DNA of 64,000 nt from the NCBI RefSeq assembly GCF_039555335.1, contig NC_092631.1, positions 15,104,305 through 15,168,304 on the forward strand. The letters are read 5' to 3'. A program made the position numbers and the translations under genes. This DNA is from Amphiura filiformis (lineage: Eukaryota; Echinodermata; Ophiuroidea; Amphilepidida; Amphiuridae). A model generated the notes under the pieces. The model saw only the letters and a program-made list of their open reading frames with translations. It ran no database searches and was not told where the DNA came from. Shown here in pieces: positions 33,701-52,880 of this stretch. Positions within the stretch are counted from its first letter, which is position 1, and each line of letters opens with the position of its first letter.

Positions 33701-33901
33701 TGGGGAGCATGAGACAGATCTAATTGTTTATTTGGCCTAATGTATAGCTATGGGTACAAGTACAAACATTCCCCACATAATGTCGCTATGACGTCATCGC
33801 TTTATAGAAAACACTGGCCTCATCCTCCATGTTTTGCTATCAAAATGGAGATTTTGGTATCAGAAGAAAGCTTAATTTTTGCATCATTATATGGAAAGGT
33901 T

Positions 33902-34604
33902 CCCAGCAAACACACAAACGTTTTCAAAACGTTTTAAATAAGTTATATTTTGTCTTTTGGTTTAGGTAAAAATGTTTTAATAACATTAAAATGTCGGGTT
34001 ATATAAAGGTCATGGTAACGTTTTAAAACGTTTTGTATGAAAACACACTACAACAATATTTTTTAATGTTTTCAAAAAATGTTATTGTAAACTATTTTTT
34101 TTTTTTTTTTTTTCAAACATTTTTGCCAAATATTTTGTCAATACTTAAATAACATTATGTTAAAATATTTGAACCCAGCAAACACAGAAATGTTCTTAAA
34201 ATATTTTTTTCAAAACCTTTTATAACATTTAAATGTCGGGTTATATAAAGGTCATGAACACGTTTTTAAAACGTTATTGCAAATATTTTGGGTAAACATT
34301 TTTCGCAAAATATTTTTTCAACCCCAAAATAACATTCTGTTTAGAATGTTTTGTATCAAGTGTTCAAGAATGTTTTTGGAATGTTGTTAAAACGTTTTTA
34401 TACCCTTTATATAATCCGACATTTAAACGTTTTCTGTAAAACATTTTTGTTTGCTGAGCAGTAGATTATCAAAAATGTTTTTAAGGTTATGAAAACGTTT
34501 TATACTCTTAATATACCCTTTATATAACCCGACATTTAAACGTTTTCTGACAACCTTTTATAACCTTTTGCGAATGATGTCAAAAACGTTTTGTGTTTGC
34601 TGGG
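33902..34604. mobile_element. TIR element, CAGCAAACACAAAACGTTTT family, copy 2
   Basis: Ends CCCAGCAAACACACAAACGT and ACGTTTTGTGTTTGCTGGG. Same internal order of AAAACGTTTT words as the copy at 25839-26981, without the nested MITE. Confidence 0.87.
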
Positions 34605-35510
34605 TTTCTATACAAAAACGATTCTTTTATAAACCATCCATGCAGTTTCCACCTTGATACACCTGAACACACAATTTTGTTGAAGCTAGCAGTGAATTGT
34701 CTCTACATAGTCTTTCATTACCCTACGTGGTTGAGTGTATAGCACCATAAGAGCTGTCACCCTGTGTGAGCTTCTAGCTGGAAAATAAGCCTCTGTGATT
34801 GGTTTATCTCAAAACCTCAAGTGTTCCCTTCATCCAATCAGAATTTTTTTTATCGAACGAAAGCTAACACTTCCCTCTAAAAGCCCTTTTGTCATTAGGT
34901 CAACAGATAACACAATTCAATGTTTATAGCAGGGCAAATGTGGTAAATCTGTTGAAAACGATCTATCCAAGCACAACTTTTGACCAAAATGTAGGTTTTA
35001 AAAGTCAAAACCTCAAGTGTTCCTTACAATATTTTTCAAATTTTCATTATATGAAAGAGCGCACTTATATTGTCCATATACTAGCCTCATTAGATGAGCA
35101 ATGGCCAATTCTCTTTAACTTGCAATTCAAAAAGTTACTATTTTCGTCTGTTTTGCCATACAGATGTAAATCCAATGAACTATGACTTTGCTAAAGAGCG
35201 CTTACAAATTGATATGTTCTTTTGCACCTATTCCGAATTATGATATGCCATAGGCTTTGTGTTGTGATCATTTTGATCAGTGGTTCGTAACAAAGAAAGC
35301 ATTAGCCAGTTGACCTAGCAATGGTCATATTCTAATGTGCACTACTTACGCTAGCGAATGGATCCCCAATTGTGGTATACCTTGCATACAGTTCTATCGT
35401 ACATTGTGGAATGTTTTACTTCAAAATCACTAGTGCAACTTACCTGCTGGTTATGAGCACTATAGCAATACATTTGTTTGAAAAATGCAAAACATATCAT
35501 CTGCTTACTT
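34605..35510. other. Intergenic or intronic AT-rich sequence, nothing recognised
   Basis: AAACCTCAAGTGTTCC is repeated (about 34812 and 35009), with the flanks partly similar. No exon, RNA gene or element end recognised. Confidence 0.4.
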
Positions 35511-35533
35511 GTTTCACATCTGGTACGTGGCTT
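35511..35533 (-). pseudogene. EGF exon remnant (3' end and donor only)
   Basis: The plus strand reads GCTTACTTGTTTCACATCTGGTAC: on the minus strand this is the end of an EGF exon (T-R-C-E-T) followed by a GTAAGC donor, matching the 1693-type exons. Homology stops after about 22 bp, where unrelated repeat sequence begins, so the rest of the exon is gone. Confidence 0.55.
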
Positions 35534-35609
35534 AAGTCAGTATGTCACTCAGAACAAAGTCCGACATTGCACATGTGCTTTACCATTGTGACACTCCTGT
35601 TGTGCTGTA

Positions 35610-36154
35610 GAATATACCCGGTACCCCAGGTCAACATAAAAAGTGGTAACCATGTGTGTTCTTCCTTTTTTCAAAACCCCCCTTTTCACTGATTTTTCAT
35701 TGATTTTACTTCCCTTTTTTTGCCAAATTACTGACAAAATCAGGGTAAAAAATAACCCCTTTTTCAAGGTTTTCAATGAGAAGATTTCCAGACACCCCTT
35801 TTCAATGACTCCAAATATTTTAATATATTAAGTACAAAATGTGCAAGTATGAACATTACTTTGTGTCTGTTGTACTCCCAGATGATCCTGTGTTATTAAC
35901 TGGGGTAATTACAATGCCTGTATACTGATTTTAATTGAAAATGAACCAAAGAGGAACAATCCCTCGAAGTTTTGTGTACAGAGGAACCTGTGAAATACCC
36001 CTTTTTTTTAAAATTTCGCGGAGACAATGCTCAGAATACCCCCCTTTTTTTGATTTAAGGTCCGCGATTCAGTCAACAAAATACCCCTTTTCTGCGAAAT
36101 TTAGAACACACATGGTTACCACTTTTTATGTTGACCTGGGGTACCGGGAGAATA
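35610..36154. mobile_element. MITE with about 50-bp TIR
   Basis: The ends GGTACCCCAGGTCAACATAA and its complement TTATGTTGACCTGGGGTACC lie near 35621 and 36124-36143 and extend into GTGGTAACCATGTGTGTTCT. TA flanks both sides. Internal CCCCTTTTT-type runs resemble the nested element near 831-1396. Confidence 0.87.
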
Positions 36155-36446
36155 TAGCTCCCTGCACCAAAATGTTGAAAAGAAAGCCCCAAAGAAAATT
36201 AATCATTTGTCTGGAAATATGCAGTTTGCCACATTAAAGTAAATCATTATGGAAATGCATGACCCATATACTGGCATTTATGTTCCCTCTATACTTCCAA
36301 TTTCTGTTGCGGCTAAATGGGCCACTTTCTGTGACACAATTTTGAACACAGTCCGACATTGTGAATGTGCTTTACCATTGTGACACCTGTGGTAGCACCA
36401 TTGCCTCATTGTTGTGCTGCAGCTAAATAGCCCCTATGCACTAAAA

Positions 36447-36689
36447 TGTGACCGTACACCACGAATGAGCCGTAAATGTCCTCAATTGTATTCTGAGTTA
36501 CAGTGTAAAATGGGCATGAAGGTCATATTCATAGGTATTTCAATTTGGTGCTACGTGTATCTCATTAAATGAGGTACACGTAGCACCAAATTGAGGTACC
36601 TATGAATACGACCTTCATGCCCATTTTACACTGTAACTCAGAATACAATTGAGGACATTTACGGCTCATTCGTGGTGTGTACGGTCACA
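36447..36689. repeat. Near-perfect 243-bp palindrome (foldback element)
   Basis: Arms of about 120 bp: GTGACCGTACACCACGAATG at the left and its near-complement at the right end, centre at about 36566 (CTCATTAAATGAG). The arms include GTGCTACGTGTA and ATTTACGGCTCAT words. It would form a long hairpin. A related pair is at 31798 and 33345. Confidence 0.9.
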
Positions 36690-37112
36690 AATGTTGTAAA
36701 CAAAGCCCCAAAGAAAATTAATCATTTGTCTGGAAATATGCAGTTTGCCACACAAGTAAATCATTATGGAAATGTGTGACCCATATACTGGCATTTATGT
36801 TCCCTCTATACTTCCCACTTTGCATTATGTTTTACCATAGTGACACTCGCAGCGGTAATTTTTCAGCATATTTCTGCTGTGGCTAAATGGTCCACTTTCT
36901 GCGACAAAATCTTGAAACCAAAAGCCACAAAGAAAACTAATTATTTGGCCGGAAATAGGCAGTTTGTCACAAACTCACAATGGTAATTCATATTGAAAAA
37001 AGTGTGACAATGTACTGGCTTTTATGTAGCCTCTTCATTCCACCACAAGTTTCGTAAAGTTAGTAGTGACATCAGTCTAGTGTATAAGTTTGGCAAGCAG
37101 GAAATTGCATAT

Positions 37113-37524
37113 TATCACCCTGCTAGGATAATTGCTTAGCTCATTTTTCAGTCAAATTGAGATATTTGCCTAAATCATGTGTCTATTAACATGTGCACCT
37201 GCTGTAATATATGCCATTGACTTTGACCAATCATAAATATCATAAAGGAGATTTTGGGGCGAGTTTTGACAGGTGACAATGGTGAGTTAGGCATTTTAAC
37301 ACCTGAATTTATGCCTAACTCAGCTGTTTGTCTGAAGATTTTGCTCTGATTTTTGTCAATGAAAGTCTCATGTATCAGTTATGTAATCACCCTTATTATT
37401 TCTGAGAATTCCTTTACATTTGTCTCATTATACGTATGATGCATGCTTGAACAATATATTGTACTTATTTTCAAAATTACAAAAAATGACTAAGGCAATT
37501 ATCCTAGCAGGGTGACAATATAAT
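37113..37524. mobile_element. TIR element with ends TATCACCCTGCTAGGATAATT
   Basis: Left end ATTATCACCCTGCTAGGATA and the complement TATCCTAGCAGGGTGACAAT at the right. The interior is AT-rich with no frame. Confidence 0.8.
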
Positions 37525-37691
37525 ATGTGACACAATCTGGTCCATGGAGGCCAAAGGCATTTCCAAAATTAAGTTACTATAATTATTACCTTATACAAAC
37601 ATAATTACGCTATCATATAGCCTATACTGAAAACAATAATCAAAATTCCAGTTGAGTCAATAATGATTTACTTCATTATATTGTTATACTT

Positions 37692-37757
37692 ACTGTTTTG
37701 GCAGAGAGTTCCATCAAATCCAGGGCTGTCACCATGGGGGTGCCAAGCGATCCCTAA
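37692..37757 (-). pseudogene. EGF exon remnant next to a purine-rich microsatellite
   Basis: The minus strand reads SPGFDGTLCQN followed by a GTAAGT donor, matching the last third of an EGF exon (GF-G-x-x-C). The expected first two thirds are replaced by a GA-rich tract (37755-37895). Probably a truncated exon of gene B. Confidence 0.45.
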
Positions 37758-37895
37758 AGAAGGAAAGAGAGAAAGGAAGAAAGAGAGAAAGGGAGAGAGA
37801 AGGGGAGAGAGGTGAGGGAGAACGGAGGGGGAGGGAGAGCTGAGGGGAGAGAGATGGGGAGAGAAAGGGGAAAGTGGGGAAGAAGGAGAGAGTAT
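37755..37895. repeat. GA-rich purine tract
   Basis: Imperfect (GAAA)/(GGGA)n tract of about 140 bp on the plus strand adjoining the EGF remnant. The minus-strand open frame through it is low complexity. Confidence 0.85.
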
Positions 37896-38436
37896 AGATG
37901 TGTCTCTCACATCGTGTGAGAGAGGGTGAAAACTACAATAAACCAAGATGGTCATATATTGGGCATACAAGAATGTTGGCAAGGCGCATCGAGACGGTGT
38001 CGTCCGTGATAAGTGCATGACAGACTCATGATAATTCTGCGTTGAAAAAGTTGTTGTGACACTCCGATAGTGTTTATAGCTACATGTAGGTGAATATCAA
38101 TAATGCACACTGATACAGAGCCTAAAATGTACCCCCCCCCCCAACGTACGGCAAATTGTACATGCATGGGAGCTGCCATTGGGGTGCTGGAGACCACAGA
38201 ATGCATCCAGGATTGCTTTCTAGGCGATGCTGGACACATACAATGAGTGAATGCGAGACATAAGTGCAATGGGTGCTCGGTAGTGTTCAAGGCCTGGGTT
38301 TCCAGGATACTAAATGACAGAGTTATGGCAGCTTGCATAGCTTTACCTACTGCTGAAATGACTGACTAGCCCCATATCATATAGGTACATGACGTTAACT
38401 TACATAATCTCACCTGATACCAATATTCTGACTTAC
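37896..38436. other. Intron or intergenic sequence, no exon seen
   Basis: Contains a C10 run (38133-38142) and otherwise unremarkable sequence. The 128-codon minus frame at 37952-38338 has no domain I recognise. Confidence 0.4.
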
Positions 38437-46787
<8,351 letters not shown>

Positions 46788-47337
46788 ATTTTGATCTGCT
46801 TATGTAGTCATTAATGTCTTTCACAAAGTTGTCCTAGTGAGACTCAACTTTCTTTTATCAGCATTTGCCTAAATACGCAGTCAAACTTTTCCTTCTGTAT
46901 AACTAATGTATTGAGAGTTGCTACTATTTATATAATGGTAGACCAAGGCCCAGATGACACCTTTAAGTTCAAGTAGTCTTCTTTCAAGCCCAAAAAGCAC
47001 ACAAATATGGTGCCTTTACTGAATTTAGGCAGCAATCTACCAATGGTTCATCTGGGACTTTATTGTCGTGAATCCAAGCCTACAGCCACAACCCATATTT
47101 AAAAAAAAGGTCCACTTTTTAAAAATATGGCCCAAAAGGTTGTAATTATTAAAAACATTTGGTACAATTCTGGGTTACCCTGTGCACCCTGTGTTAGGGT
47201 TAGGGATATGGTTATACTTGTACGCAGGGTATACCAGAATAATTCCAAAAAATATGATATAAAGAGAACACTTATTTTAAGTTAAATTTTTCAAAAACAT
47301 ATCCAAAAATTCCCAATTTTGAGGGGTGAATGCTAAC

Positions 47338-47537
47338 CTTAAGGGACCGTTCACAAACACTTGTTAGGGGGGCCTGATGCAAAAAGGGGCCCTTGAAAAT
47401 TGAGTTTATATGATTTTTTATGGGATTGATCCATTATTTTCATGTCAAAAAGGCGGGGGGGGGGCCTGAAATTTTTTAGGTCTGTAAGGGGGAGGGGCTG
47501 AAAAACTTGAAAAAAGTGTTTGTGAACAGTCCCTAAG
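47338..47537. mobile_element. MITE with ends CTTAGGGAC(C/T)GTTCACAAACAC
   Basis: Inverted ends CTTAAGGGACCGTTCACAAA and TTTGTGAACAGTCCCTAAG enclose a 200-bp G-rich element. Confidence 0.82.
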
Positions 47538-48095
47538 CATGCAAGCCATTTTTTTTTGAGTTCCTGCAAACCATAATGAATCCTGTTTAGTGGTAACAGT
47601 GGCCCACCTTTAAGCATCCAGCCATTAAAGTAGCCCAATATTGTGGCATAACATGGCAATCCTGCATTATTCTGCTTGGGAATTTAACATCATTGGGTCG
47701 AAGCACCATGAAATCCCCGTGACAAAATCATGTAATTTTACATTGAAACTTTTATTTGCCTTGTCAGTGATTCTCAGTCTTAATATGCATTGATCATAGT
47801 GATAATGAAGTCAACTATACTAAAGGCAAACATATGCGATGCCAAGAGGTGAACTCAATCACAATATTTGGCTTGATCTGATCCAATCATGCCAAAGGAG
47901 ACAATTTTCTTATCATCATCATCAACTTGCCTGGTAACCAAGCATGCTGTTAAGCCCCACTCCCCAGGTTTGTCTCTCAAACCTGCATGCATATGTATGT
48001 GAAAGCATAAATTTTGTTAAAGTTATTGTTAGTGGGCTAAACACATACACACCCATGTTTGTAAATATCTGCAAACGAGGACCTCATTCTGCATA

Positions 48096-48260
48096 CAGGC
48101 ATGAGACTGCACTTTCCTAAAAAAAACTGAAAAAACTGAAAATGCGCGTGAAATTGGGCAAAAAGTACCAAAAACAGGCTGAAATTAAATAAAGTTGCGG
48201 AAATATTGACTATAAAAAAAACTGAATTCAGTTTTTAAACTGAAAATTCTCATGCCTGTG
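48096..48260. mobile_element. Small MITE, ends ACAGGCATGAGA
   Basis: Left ACAGGCATGAGA, right TCTCATGCCTGT, with AACTGAAAA(A)CTGAAAAT words next to both ends in inverted arrangement. Confidence 0.7.
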
Positions 48261-48982
48261 CATATGATTTAATCCTATCTAACCACACATTGACCCCATT
48301 TTAAAATATACACAATTTTGTTGGATTTTAACCTATCAACCTGGGACTGATTTTTATATCACCAATATGGGACGCACTCTCAAATGCATTTTTAAGCCAT
48401 TTGCAGTCAATTGCACATCTTAGCTAAACAGGGATGTTCCCCCGTTACAGTAATGTCCACAGTTGAAGTGTCAAGTTTCACAAAAAGGTCCGTGTTTGAC
48501 GGCAAACACAAACGCACATAATCATAGCACATAGTTGCCAAATGTTGGAGAGACAAGCCTATTTTGGGCATTAAAGATATCCTTACATCCCAGCACACTT
48601 GGTTGCAAAGTGATCAGCATTTCTTATGCCAATTTTCTTATGCATTTTATTATTTTTATGCTGCTGCTTATTTTTGCCTTGCATTTTTCACAAATACAAC
48701 TTTTGGCCTGATTTGATCAGACTGTGTTACATTTATCATCACTATTGATAACACTTGCATGGTTTGACTTTTATTTGTTTGGTTGACATGGGTGTGAAGC
48801 GGGGTGTGAAGTTGTTTCCAGCATATTGTACTAATTGAAACAATGTCTTCTTCCTTCTATTGTGCAATCAACTAAAACTAAATTCATCAAAACATTTGGA
48901 ACAAACCCAAATGAACAATTGTGATACACTCAAGCAAAAATGATATGACAATTAAGCAAAACATCATGAAAAGTAGGTACTT

Positions 48983-49338
48983 TTAAGGGTGTACTACACC
49001 CCTGCCCAATTTGTGCCTATTTTGCATTTTTCTCAAAATTATAGCGCATTGGGGACAAGTAAGATATGTATATTATAGGGGCAAGGACTACAACTACTGC
49101 ACTGGAAATCTTATTTCAGCACAGACAACAGTTGTGGAGTTACAGTCAAAAATGAGGGAAAACCAATATTTGATCAATAAATCAATAACTACATATTTTA
49201 AGTTGCTGAATTTTTAGTACAGTAGTTGTAGTCCTTGCCCCTATAATATACATATCTTACTTGTCACCAATGTACTCTAATTTTTGAGAAAATGCAAAAA
49301 TAGGCACAAAATTGGGCAGGGGTGTAGTACCCCCTTAA
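48983..49338. mobile_element. MITE with about 110-bp TIRs
   Basis: Ends TTAAGGGTGTACTACACCCC and GGGGTGTAGTACCCCCTTAA. The inverted arms continue through TGCCCAATTT, GACAAGTAAGATATGTATAT and GGGGCAAGGACTACAACTAC. The overlapping short open frame is an artefact of the arms. Confidence 0.92.
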
Positions 49339-50226
49339 AGTTCTGCTTAATGATAAAGATCCTTTCACCTTTAACTTGATGTACATGCCATCAAAATAAG
49401 AAAGTTGATACAAACAATTTAACACACAAGGATATGAATTGCAATTCAGCTCATATGGCTTGCAGCTAATTTCTTTGTAGTTTTCTGAATAGTGGCATGC
49501 ATCACATTTTCATATTTGCAACATTTTAGTATTTTGAACAAATGCATTTTAGTAAGTCAAAGAATATGAATAATAGTAAATCATCCCTATCCTGGTTAAA
49601 AGGCTAATACCCTCATCATATTTGTAATTCCCTTGGTAAGGAACTGATGTTTTATGCAACAAAACCCTTTATTTAATGTAGATTGTACATGCAATTACAT
49701 ATTACTTTCAGAAATAATCAAAACATGTTACAGTGGATGTGCACTCTCAGACATGCATGTAGAAGTCCCATGCCTTCTCAATTCCTAATTATTCACGCAA
49801 AATGCATAAGGTATTCATCACAATCTAAATGTAAAAATACAGATTTGGGGTAAAAACTTTTTTAAACAACATAACAAATAAATATGTTTGTTTTGTTTTT
49901 CTTAATCTTTTTTTGATATTGGCCTTAGTTTTTGAGATATTGACCATAAAAGTTCGGACTGACGGCGGTTCGGACTGACAGGAAGACCCCGACAAAACCA
50001 GAGAGCTACTAGGAATTGCCACTGAGTATACTTTAGAAAAACAATAACACAATAAAAACAATAATGCACATCCCTGTGGCTTGAACAGAGGTGGGAGAAG
50101 CATTTGATTACACATGGTGATCATAATGTGTATCATCCTACAGTATGTAATAAGAGAGTCGCCATTAGTAAGATAGAGGAATAACAAGAAAACCAAACTC
50201 ACATTGGAACAGACATACATATTAAT
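49339..50226. other. Intergenic sequence, paralogous to 30.8-33.4 kb in parts
   Basis: About 49375-49520 matches 30800-30965, and CCCTTGGTAAGGAACTGATG (49630) matches CCCTTGGTAAGGAACCGATG (33374). No gene is seen; the 137-codon minus frame at 49825-50238 has no recognisable domain. Confidence 0.5.
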
Positions 50227-50740
50227 TATATGTGACATGATCTGGTCAATGGGGGGGCCAAAGGAGGAATTTTTGACAATTGAGTTACTGTAATTATTAC
50301 ATTATACATACAATAGGCTATCATTTACTGAAAACACCAAGGCCCGTATGCACAAACGAGTTAGACTGGGTCTAAAGTTAGACCTGGTCTAAGTGGAATT
50401 TAATACCAGGAGAAAGGACATTTTCCTTTACATTTTCTTAAGTTCTTTTGTATTATTTTTGAACTTTGCATTTAAATCTTTAAAATTTGCTAGCTACTTT
50501 AGGAAGGAAATAAGGGTCCATTCCTGGTGGAACTAAATTCTGCTTAGACCAGGTCTAACTTTAGACCCGGTCTAACTCTTTTGTGCATACGGACCCAAAG
50601 GTCTACTATACTTGGTTCTAAAGTTATGAAGTTTTTTGAAACCTATTTTCTTATGTATTTTTTTGCTCCATATTTTTACCTTTATCTTGGTTTCAACTTT
50701 GCCGCCTTTGGCCCCCATGGTCCAGATTGTATCACATATG
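50227..50740. mobile_element. TIR element with a second element nested inside
   Basis: Outer ends ATGTGACATGATCTGGTCAA and the diverged complement (GGTCCAGATTGTATCACATA). The inner element 50341-50594 has near-perfect ends CCGTATGCACAAACGAGTTA and TTTTGTGCATACGG and the repeated words GGTCTAA(A/C)(G/T)TTAGAC. Confidence 0.8.
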
Positions 50741-50824
50741 TGACATGATTGAGGAAAATGAGTCAATGCTGCTAATATCGATTGCTGTTGTTTTCAGCAA
50801 CTGATAAATTTATATCTACAACTT

Positions 50825-51040
50825 GGTAAGCACTGTGGCCTAATGGTTAGGGTGCGAGCTTCAAAATCAAAAGGTTGCGGGTCAAGCCCCACCACCGCCC
50901 TAGGGCAAGACAGCTTAACTCCCAATTGCCTCACTCCACCCAAATGTAAAATGGCTGTAATCACAATCTAAGTCTGCTGAAAGTGCCTACACATCAGTTG
51001 CAGACTCAGTGAAGTGGAAATGATTATGATAATTATAGCC
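50825..51040 (+). repeat. tRNA-derived SINE
   Basis: Box A-like GTGGCCTAATGGTTAGGG and box B-like GGTTGCGGGTCAAGCCCC lie about 35 bp apart, followed by a tRNA-unrelated body. The sequence ends with ATGATTATGATAATTAT. Orientation plus. Confidence 0.75.
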
Positions 51041-51539
51041 TAATGGCAGTGGAATAATTGTTGAATAATTGTAGTGCATGTTAAATCACCAACATTTTCA
51101 TTGATTTATTTAACATGAAATTCAATTTTGTATGCAAAACATATCATTTTGGAAGCGCTTAACTGATTTACTCATTTACCTTGATCATGCACATGTACAA
51201 AGGAATACAATATTGCCAAACTTGGCTAAAACCTGAGTATACAACAGATCAAATGAATTTAGCATAGCATTATCCTCTAAAGATTGCTATCTTCTGAAGA
51301 TAGAGCTACATATAGTACACTATACTCTTATTTACAAAATGTGACCATTTGATAGTGGCATTATCCTTTTATTTGTCTTGACTCTAGGATACCAAATAAA
51401 TCCATTCTTTGAATAAATTTATCAGGCCTGTAGTTTATCCATAACATTAAGCATTTCATCACATCAAGACCAGTCAAAACTTACGTTTCTCGACATTTCA
51501 TCAGCCATCGGTTGATTTCATCAGCAGTGTTGCTGTTTT

Positions 51540-52480
51540 GAAGTGCTGTGTGATATTGATCCGGCAACCCTTAGAGAGTTTCGAGTCGCATCATTGACTG
51601 CTTCAAAGTTCTTGTGCAACACAGGATCGTATAGATGGGAAAGTTGATAGGCCCCTTCATCTCTGTTTACGAGCTTGCCACTGTTCCTTCGGATCCAGAT
51701 TGCTTCTTTGATCCATCTTGCTTTGTCGTTTGCTTCCTTATCTATGATGTTGGCCCCTCCTTGTTTATGACATGATTGGCCTTAGCAACGTGGTCAGAAT
51801 TAGCTGATCTGGTTTGTTCAGTTTCTGATTATTTTCTGCTCATAGAGGTGATTAATTTTTATTTAGATGCCTTCTTTACTGCTCCATTATACTCAGATAA
51901 CTTAGTCTTAAATTGTCTACCCCTAGTACCAGTCTCTCCAATATAGGACTTGTCACATGATTAACAAGGGATCTGGTAGACTATGTCTGTGCATGACATA
52001 TCGTATTTCGTCAAATAGTCGCCCCCCTCAAATAAATGCCCCCACCACTTTTTTCAACCAAGATGTTTCAAAAATGCAGATATTTCCATGCTATCTTGTG
52101 TAGTAAGCTTACCAAGTTGCCCACATGGTCAATAATAGCGTCAATAAATGGCTAAAATCTGCATCGTAAACCCGGAAGTGAACCAAAAGTCAGTGTCAAA
52201 AGTTCATAGTTCGTCATTTTAGCGTGACTTTTAAGCTTACCTAATGATTTTAACGGGAATTGTCGTGCTAAAAATGACCTCTAATAAACGCCCCCCTTGA
52301 GAAAATGTAACGCCCCCGTTTATTTGACGAAATACGGTATGGTCCCTCTTGTCTCTGGGTTGACTACGAGAGTACAATGGGGTGGCAACGTTGTGTATTT
52401 TCGCAGAACTCTGAAGAATCCTATACGATCTTGTGTTGCACAATAATTACTTTGACGCAGGGAATGATGTTGCTCAAACT
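51540..52480 (-). pseudogene. Penelope-like GIY-YIG endonuclease fragment
   Basis: Minus-strand reading: NVATPLYSRSQPRDKRDH (52330-52400), MITE, then DIVYQIPC, a TAA stop, SCDKSYIGETGTRGRQFKTK (the GIY-YIG core), a degenerate stretch, EANDKARWIKEAIWIRRN, and KLVNRDEGAYQLSHLYDPVL. The order and motifs are those of the Penelope endonuclease domain (V-Y-x-IPC ... C-x-x-x-YIGETGR ... RW-x-x-EAIWIR). Stops and the insertion make it inactive. Confidence 0.85.
52001..52337. mobile_element. MITE with ends (C/T)CGTATTTCGTCAAATA, TA duplication
   Basis: Left TCGTATTTCGTCAAATA(G)TCGCCCCC, right CGCCCCCGTTTATTTGACGAAATACGG (quoted in part), TA on both sides. It interrupts the Penelope endonuclease reading frame. 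Confidence 0.87.
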
Positions 52481-52675
52481 CTTGAGGGTTGCTGAATCAA
52501 TATCACACAGCACTTCAATACAGCAACATTACTGATGAAGTCAACCGATGGTTGATGAAACGTACAGAAATGTTAGGTTTTGACTGGTCTTGATGTAATG
52601 AAATTCCTCATGTTATAAATAAATCCATGTTTGTTTATAACTGTCTTTTTATAAAATTTCAACAGAACTTTCTTG

Positions 52676-52880
52676 TTATTCTTGAATTGCAGCATAAAGT
52701 GCCTGATAGGTTGGCAAATCAGTAGGATTAGGGATTTCATAGTCTCCATTGCTCCTCTCATGATGAACTGGGTTTGCATGATGGTTTGGGGGGCTCAAAG
52801 TCGACATTCCAATGTGTGTTGTATAGTAAGGGTTTTTGTCTTCTGAATGTGCACAGGTCTCGGAATTTGGGTTTGGTTGC
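52676..52880 (-). CDS. Cytoplasmic tail and stop exon of gene C
   Basis: The acceptor TTCAATAG is above 52880 and the exon enters in phase 2 from the transmembrane exon. It encodes 68 residues ending [10 protein letters not shown] and TAA at 52676-52678. Five tyrosines occur; three contexts stand out: [19 protein letters not shown] and [10 protein letters not shown]-x-x-P (YEIP) and Y-x-x-I (YAAI) are contexts that SH2 domains can bind when phosphorylated (family knowledge; phosphorylation here is inference). No kinase or phosphatase domain follows, so it is a short adaptor-type tail. Confidence 0.85.

Larger units (their letters stand above)
35540..37030. repeat. Diverged direct repeats, about 500-bp period, each hit by a different element
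   Basis: AGTCCGACATTG ... TGCTTTACCATTGTGACAC recurs at about 35561 and 36350 (partial at 36824). AAAATTAATCATTTGTCTGG ... TTTATGTTCCCTCTATACTT recurs at about 36194-36295 and 36713-36812, with a weaker third copy at about 36930-37030. Copy 1 carries a TIR element (35610-36154) and copy 2 a palindrome (36447-36689), so each provides the empty site of the other. Confidence 0.75.
46788..48980. promoter_or_regulatory. Upstream region of gene B, shared with gene A
   Basis: Directly above the first exon the words TTGTCC(T/-)AGTGAGACTCAACTT and TCAGCATTTGC resemble TTGTCTCGGAGATACACCACTT and TCAGCATTTTC above the gene A exon. Further up, about 48745-48915 matches 29845-30000. Shared upstream DNA suggests duplicated promoters, but I cannot point to a TATA box or defined sites. 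Confidence 0.4.
51467..52600 (-). mobile_element. Penelope-like element, 3' part, with inverted terminal copies
   Basis: The same 110-bp segment (CAATATCACACAGCACTTCA ... GTTTTGACTGGTCTTGATG) is present at both ends in opposite orientation (51470-51575 and 52497-52597). Between them lies GIY-YIG endonuclease coding sequence on the minus strand. Penelope-like elements are known for LTR-like terminal copies in direct or inverted order (family knowledge). A MITE (52001-52337) interrupts it. Confidence 0.8.

Noticed and set aside
35372..35692. Plus-strand open frame of 106 codons
   Set aside because: Overlaps an EGF exon stub on the other strand and the end of a MITE; chance frame.
37952..38338. 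128-codon minus-strand open frame
   Set aside because: Unremarkable composition, spans a poly-C run, no homology recognised.
49825..50238. 137-codon minus-strand open frame with hydrophobic segments
   Set aside because: AT-rich sequence often gives hydrophobic frames; no family, no splice sites and no conservation in the paralogous region.
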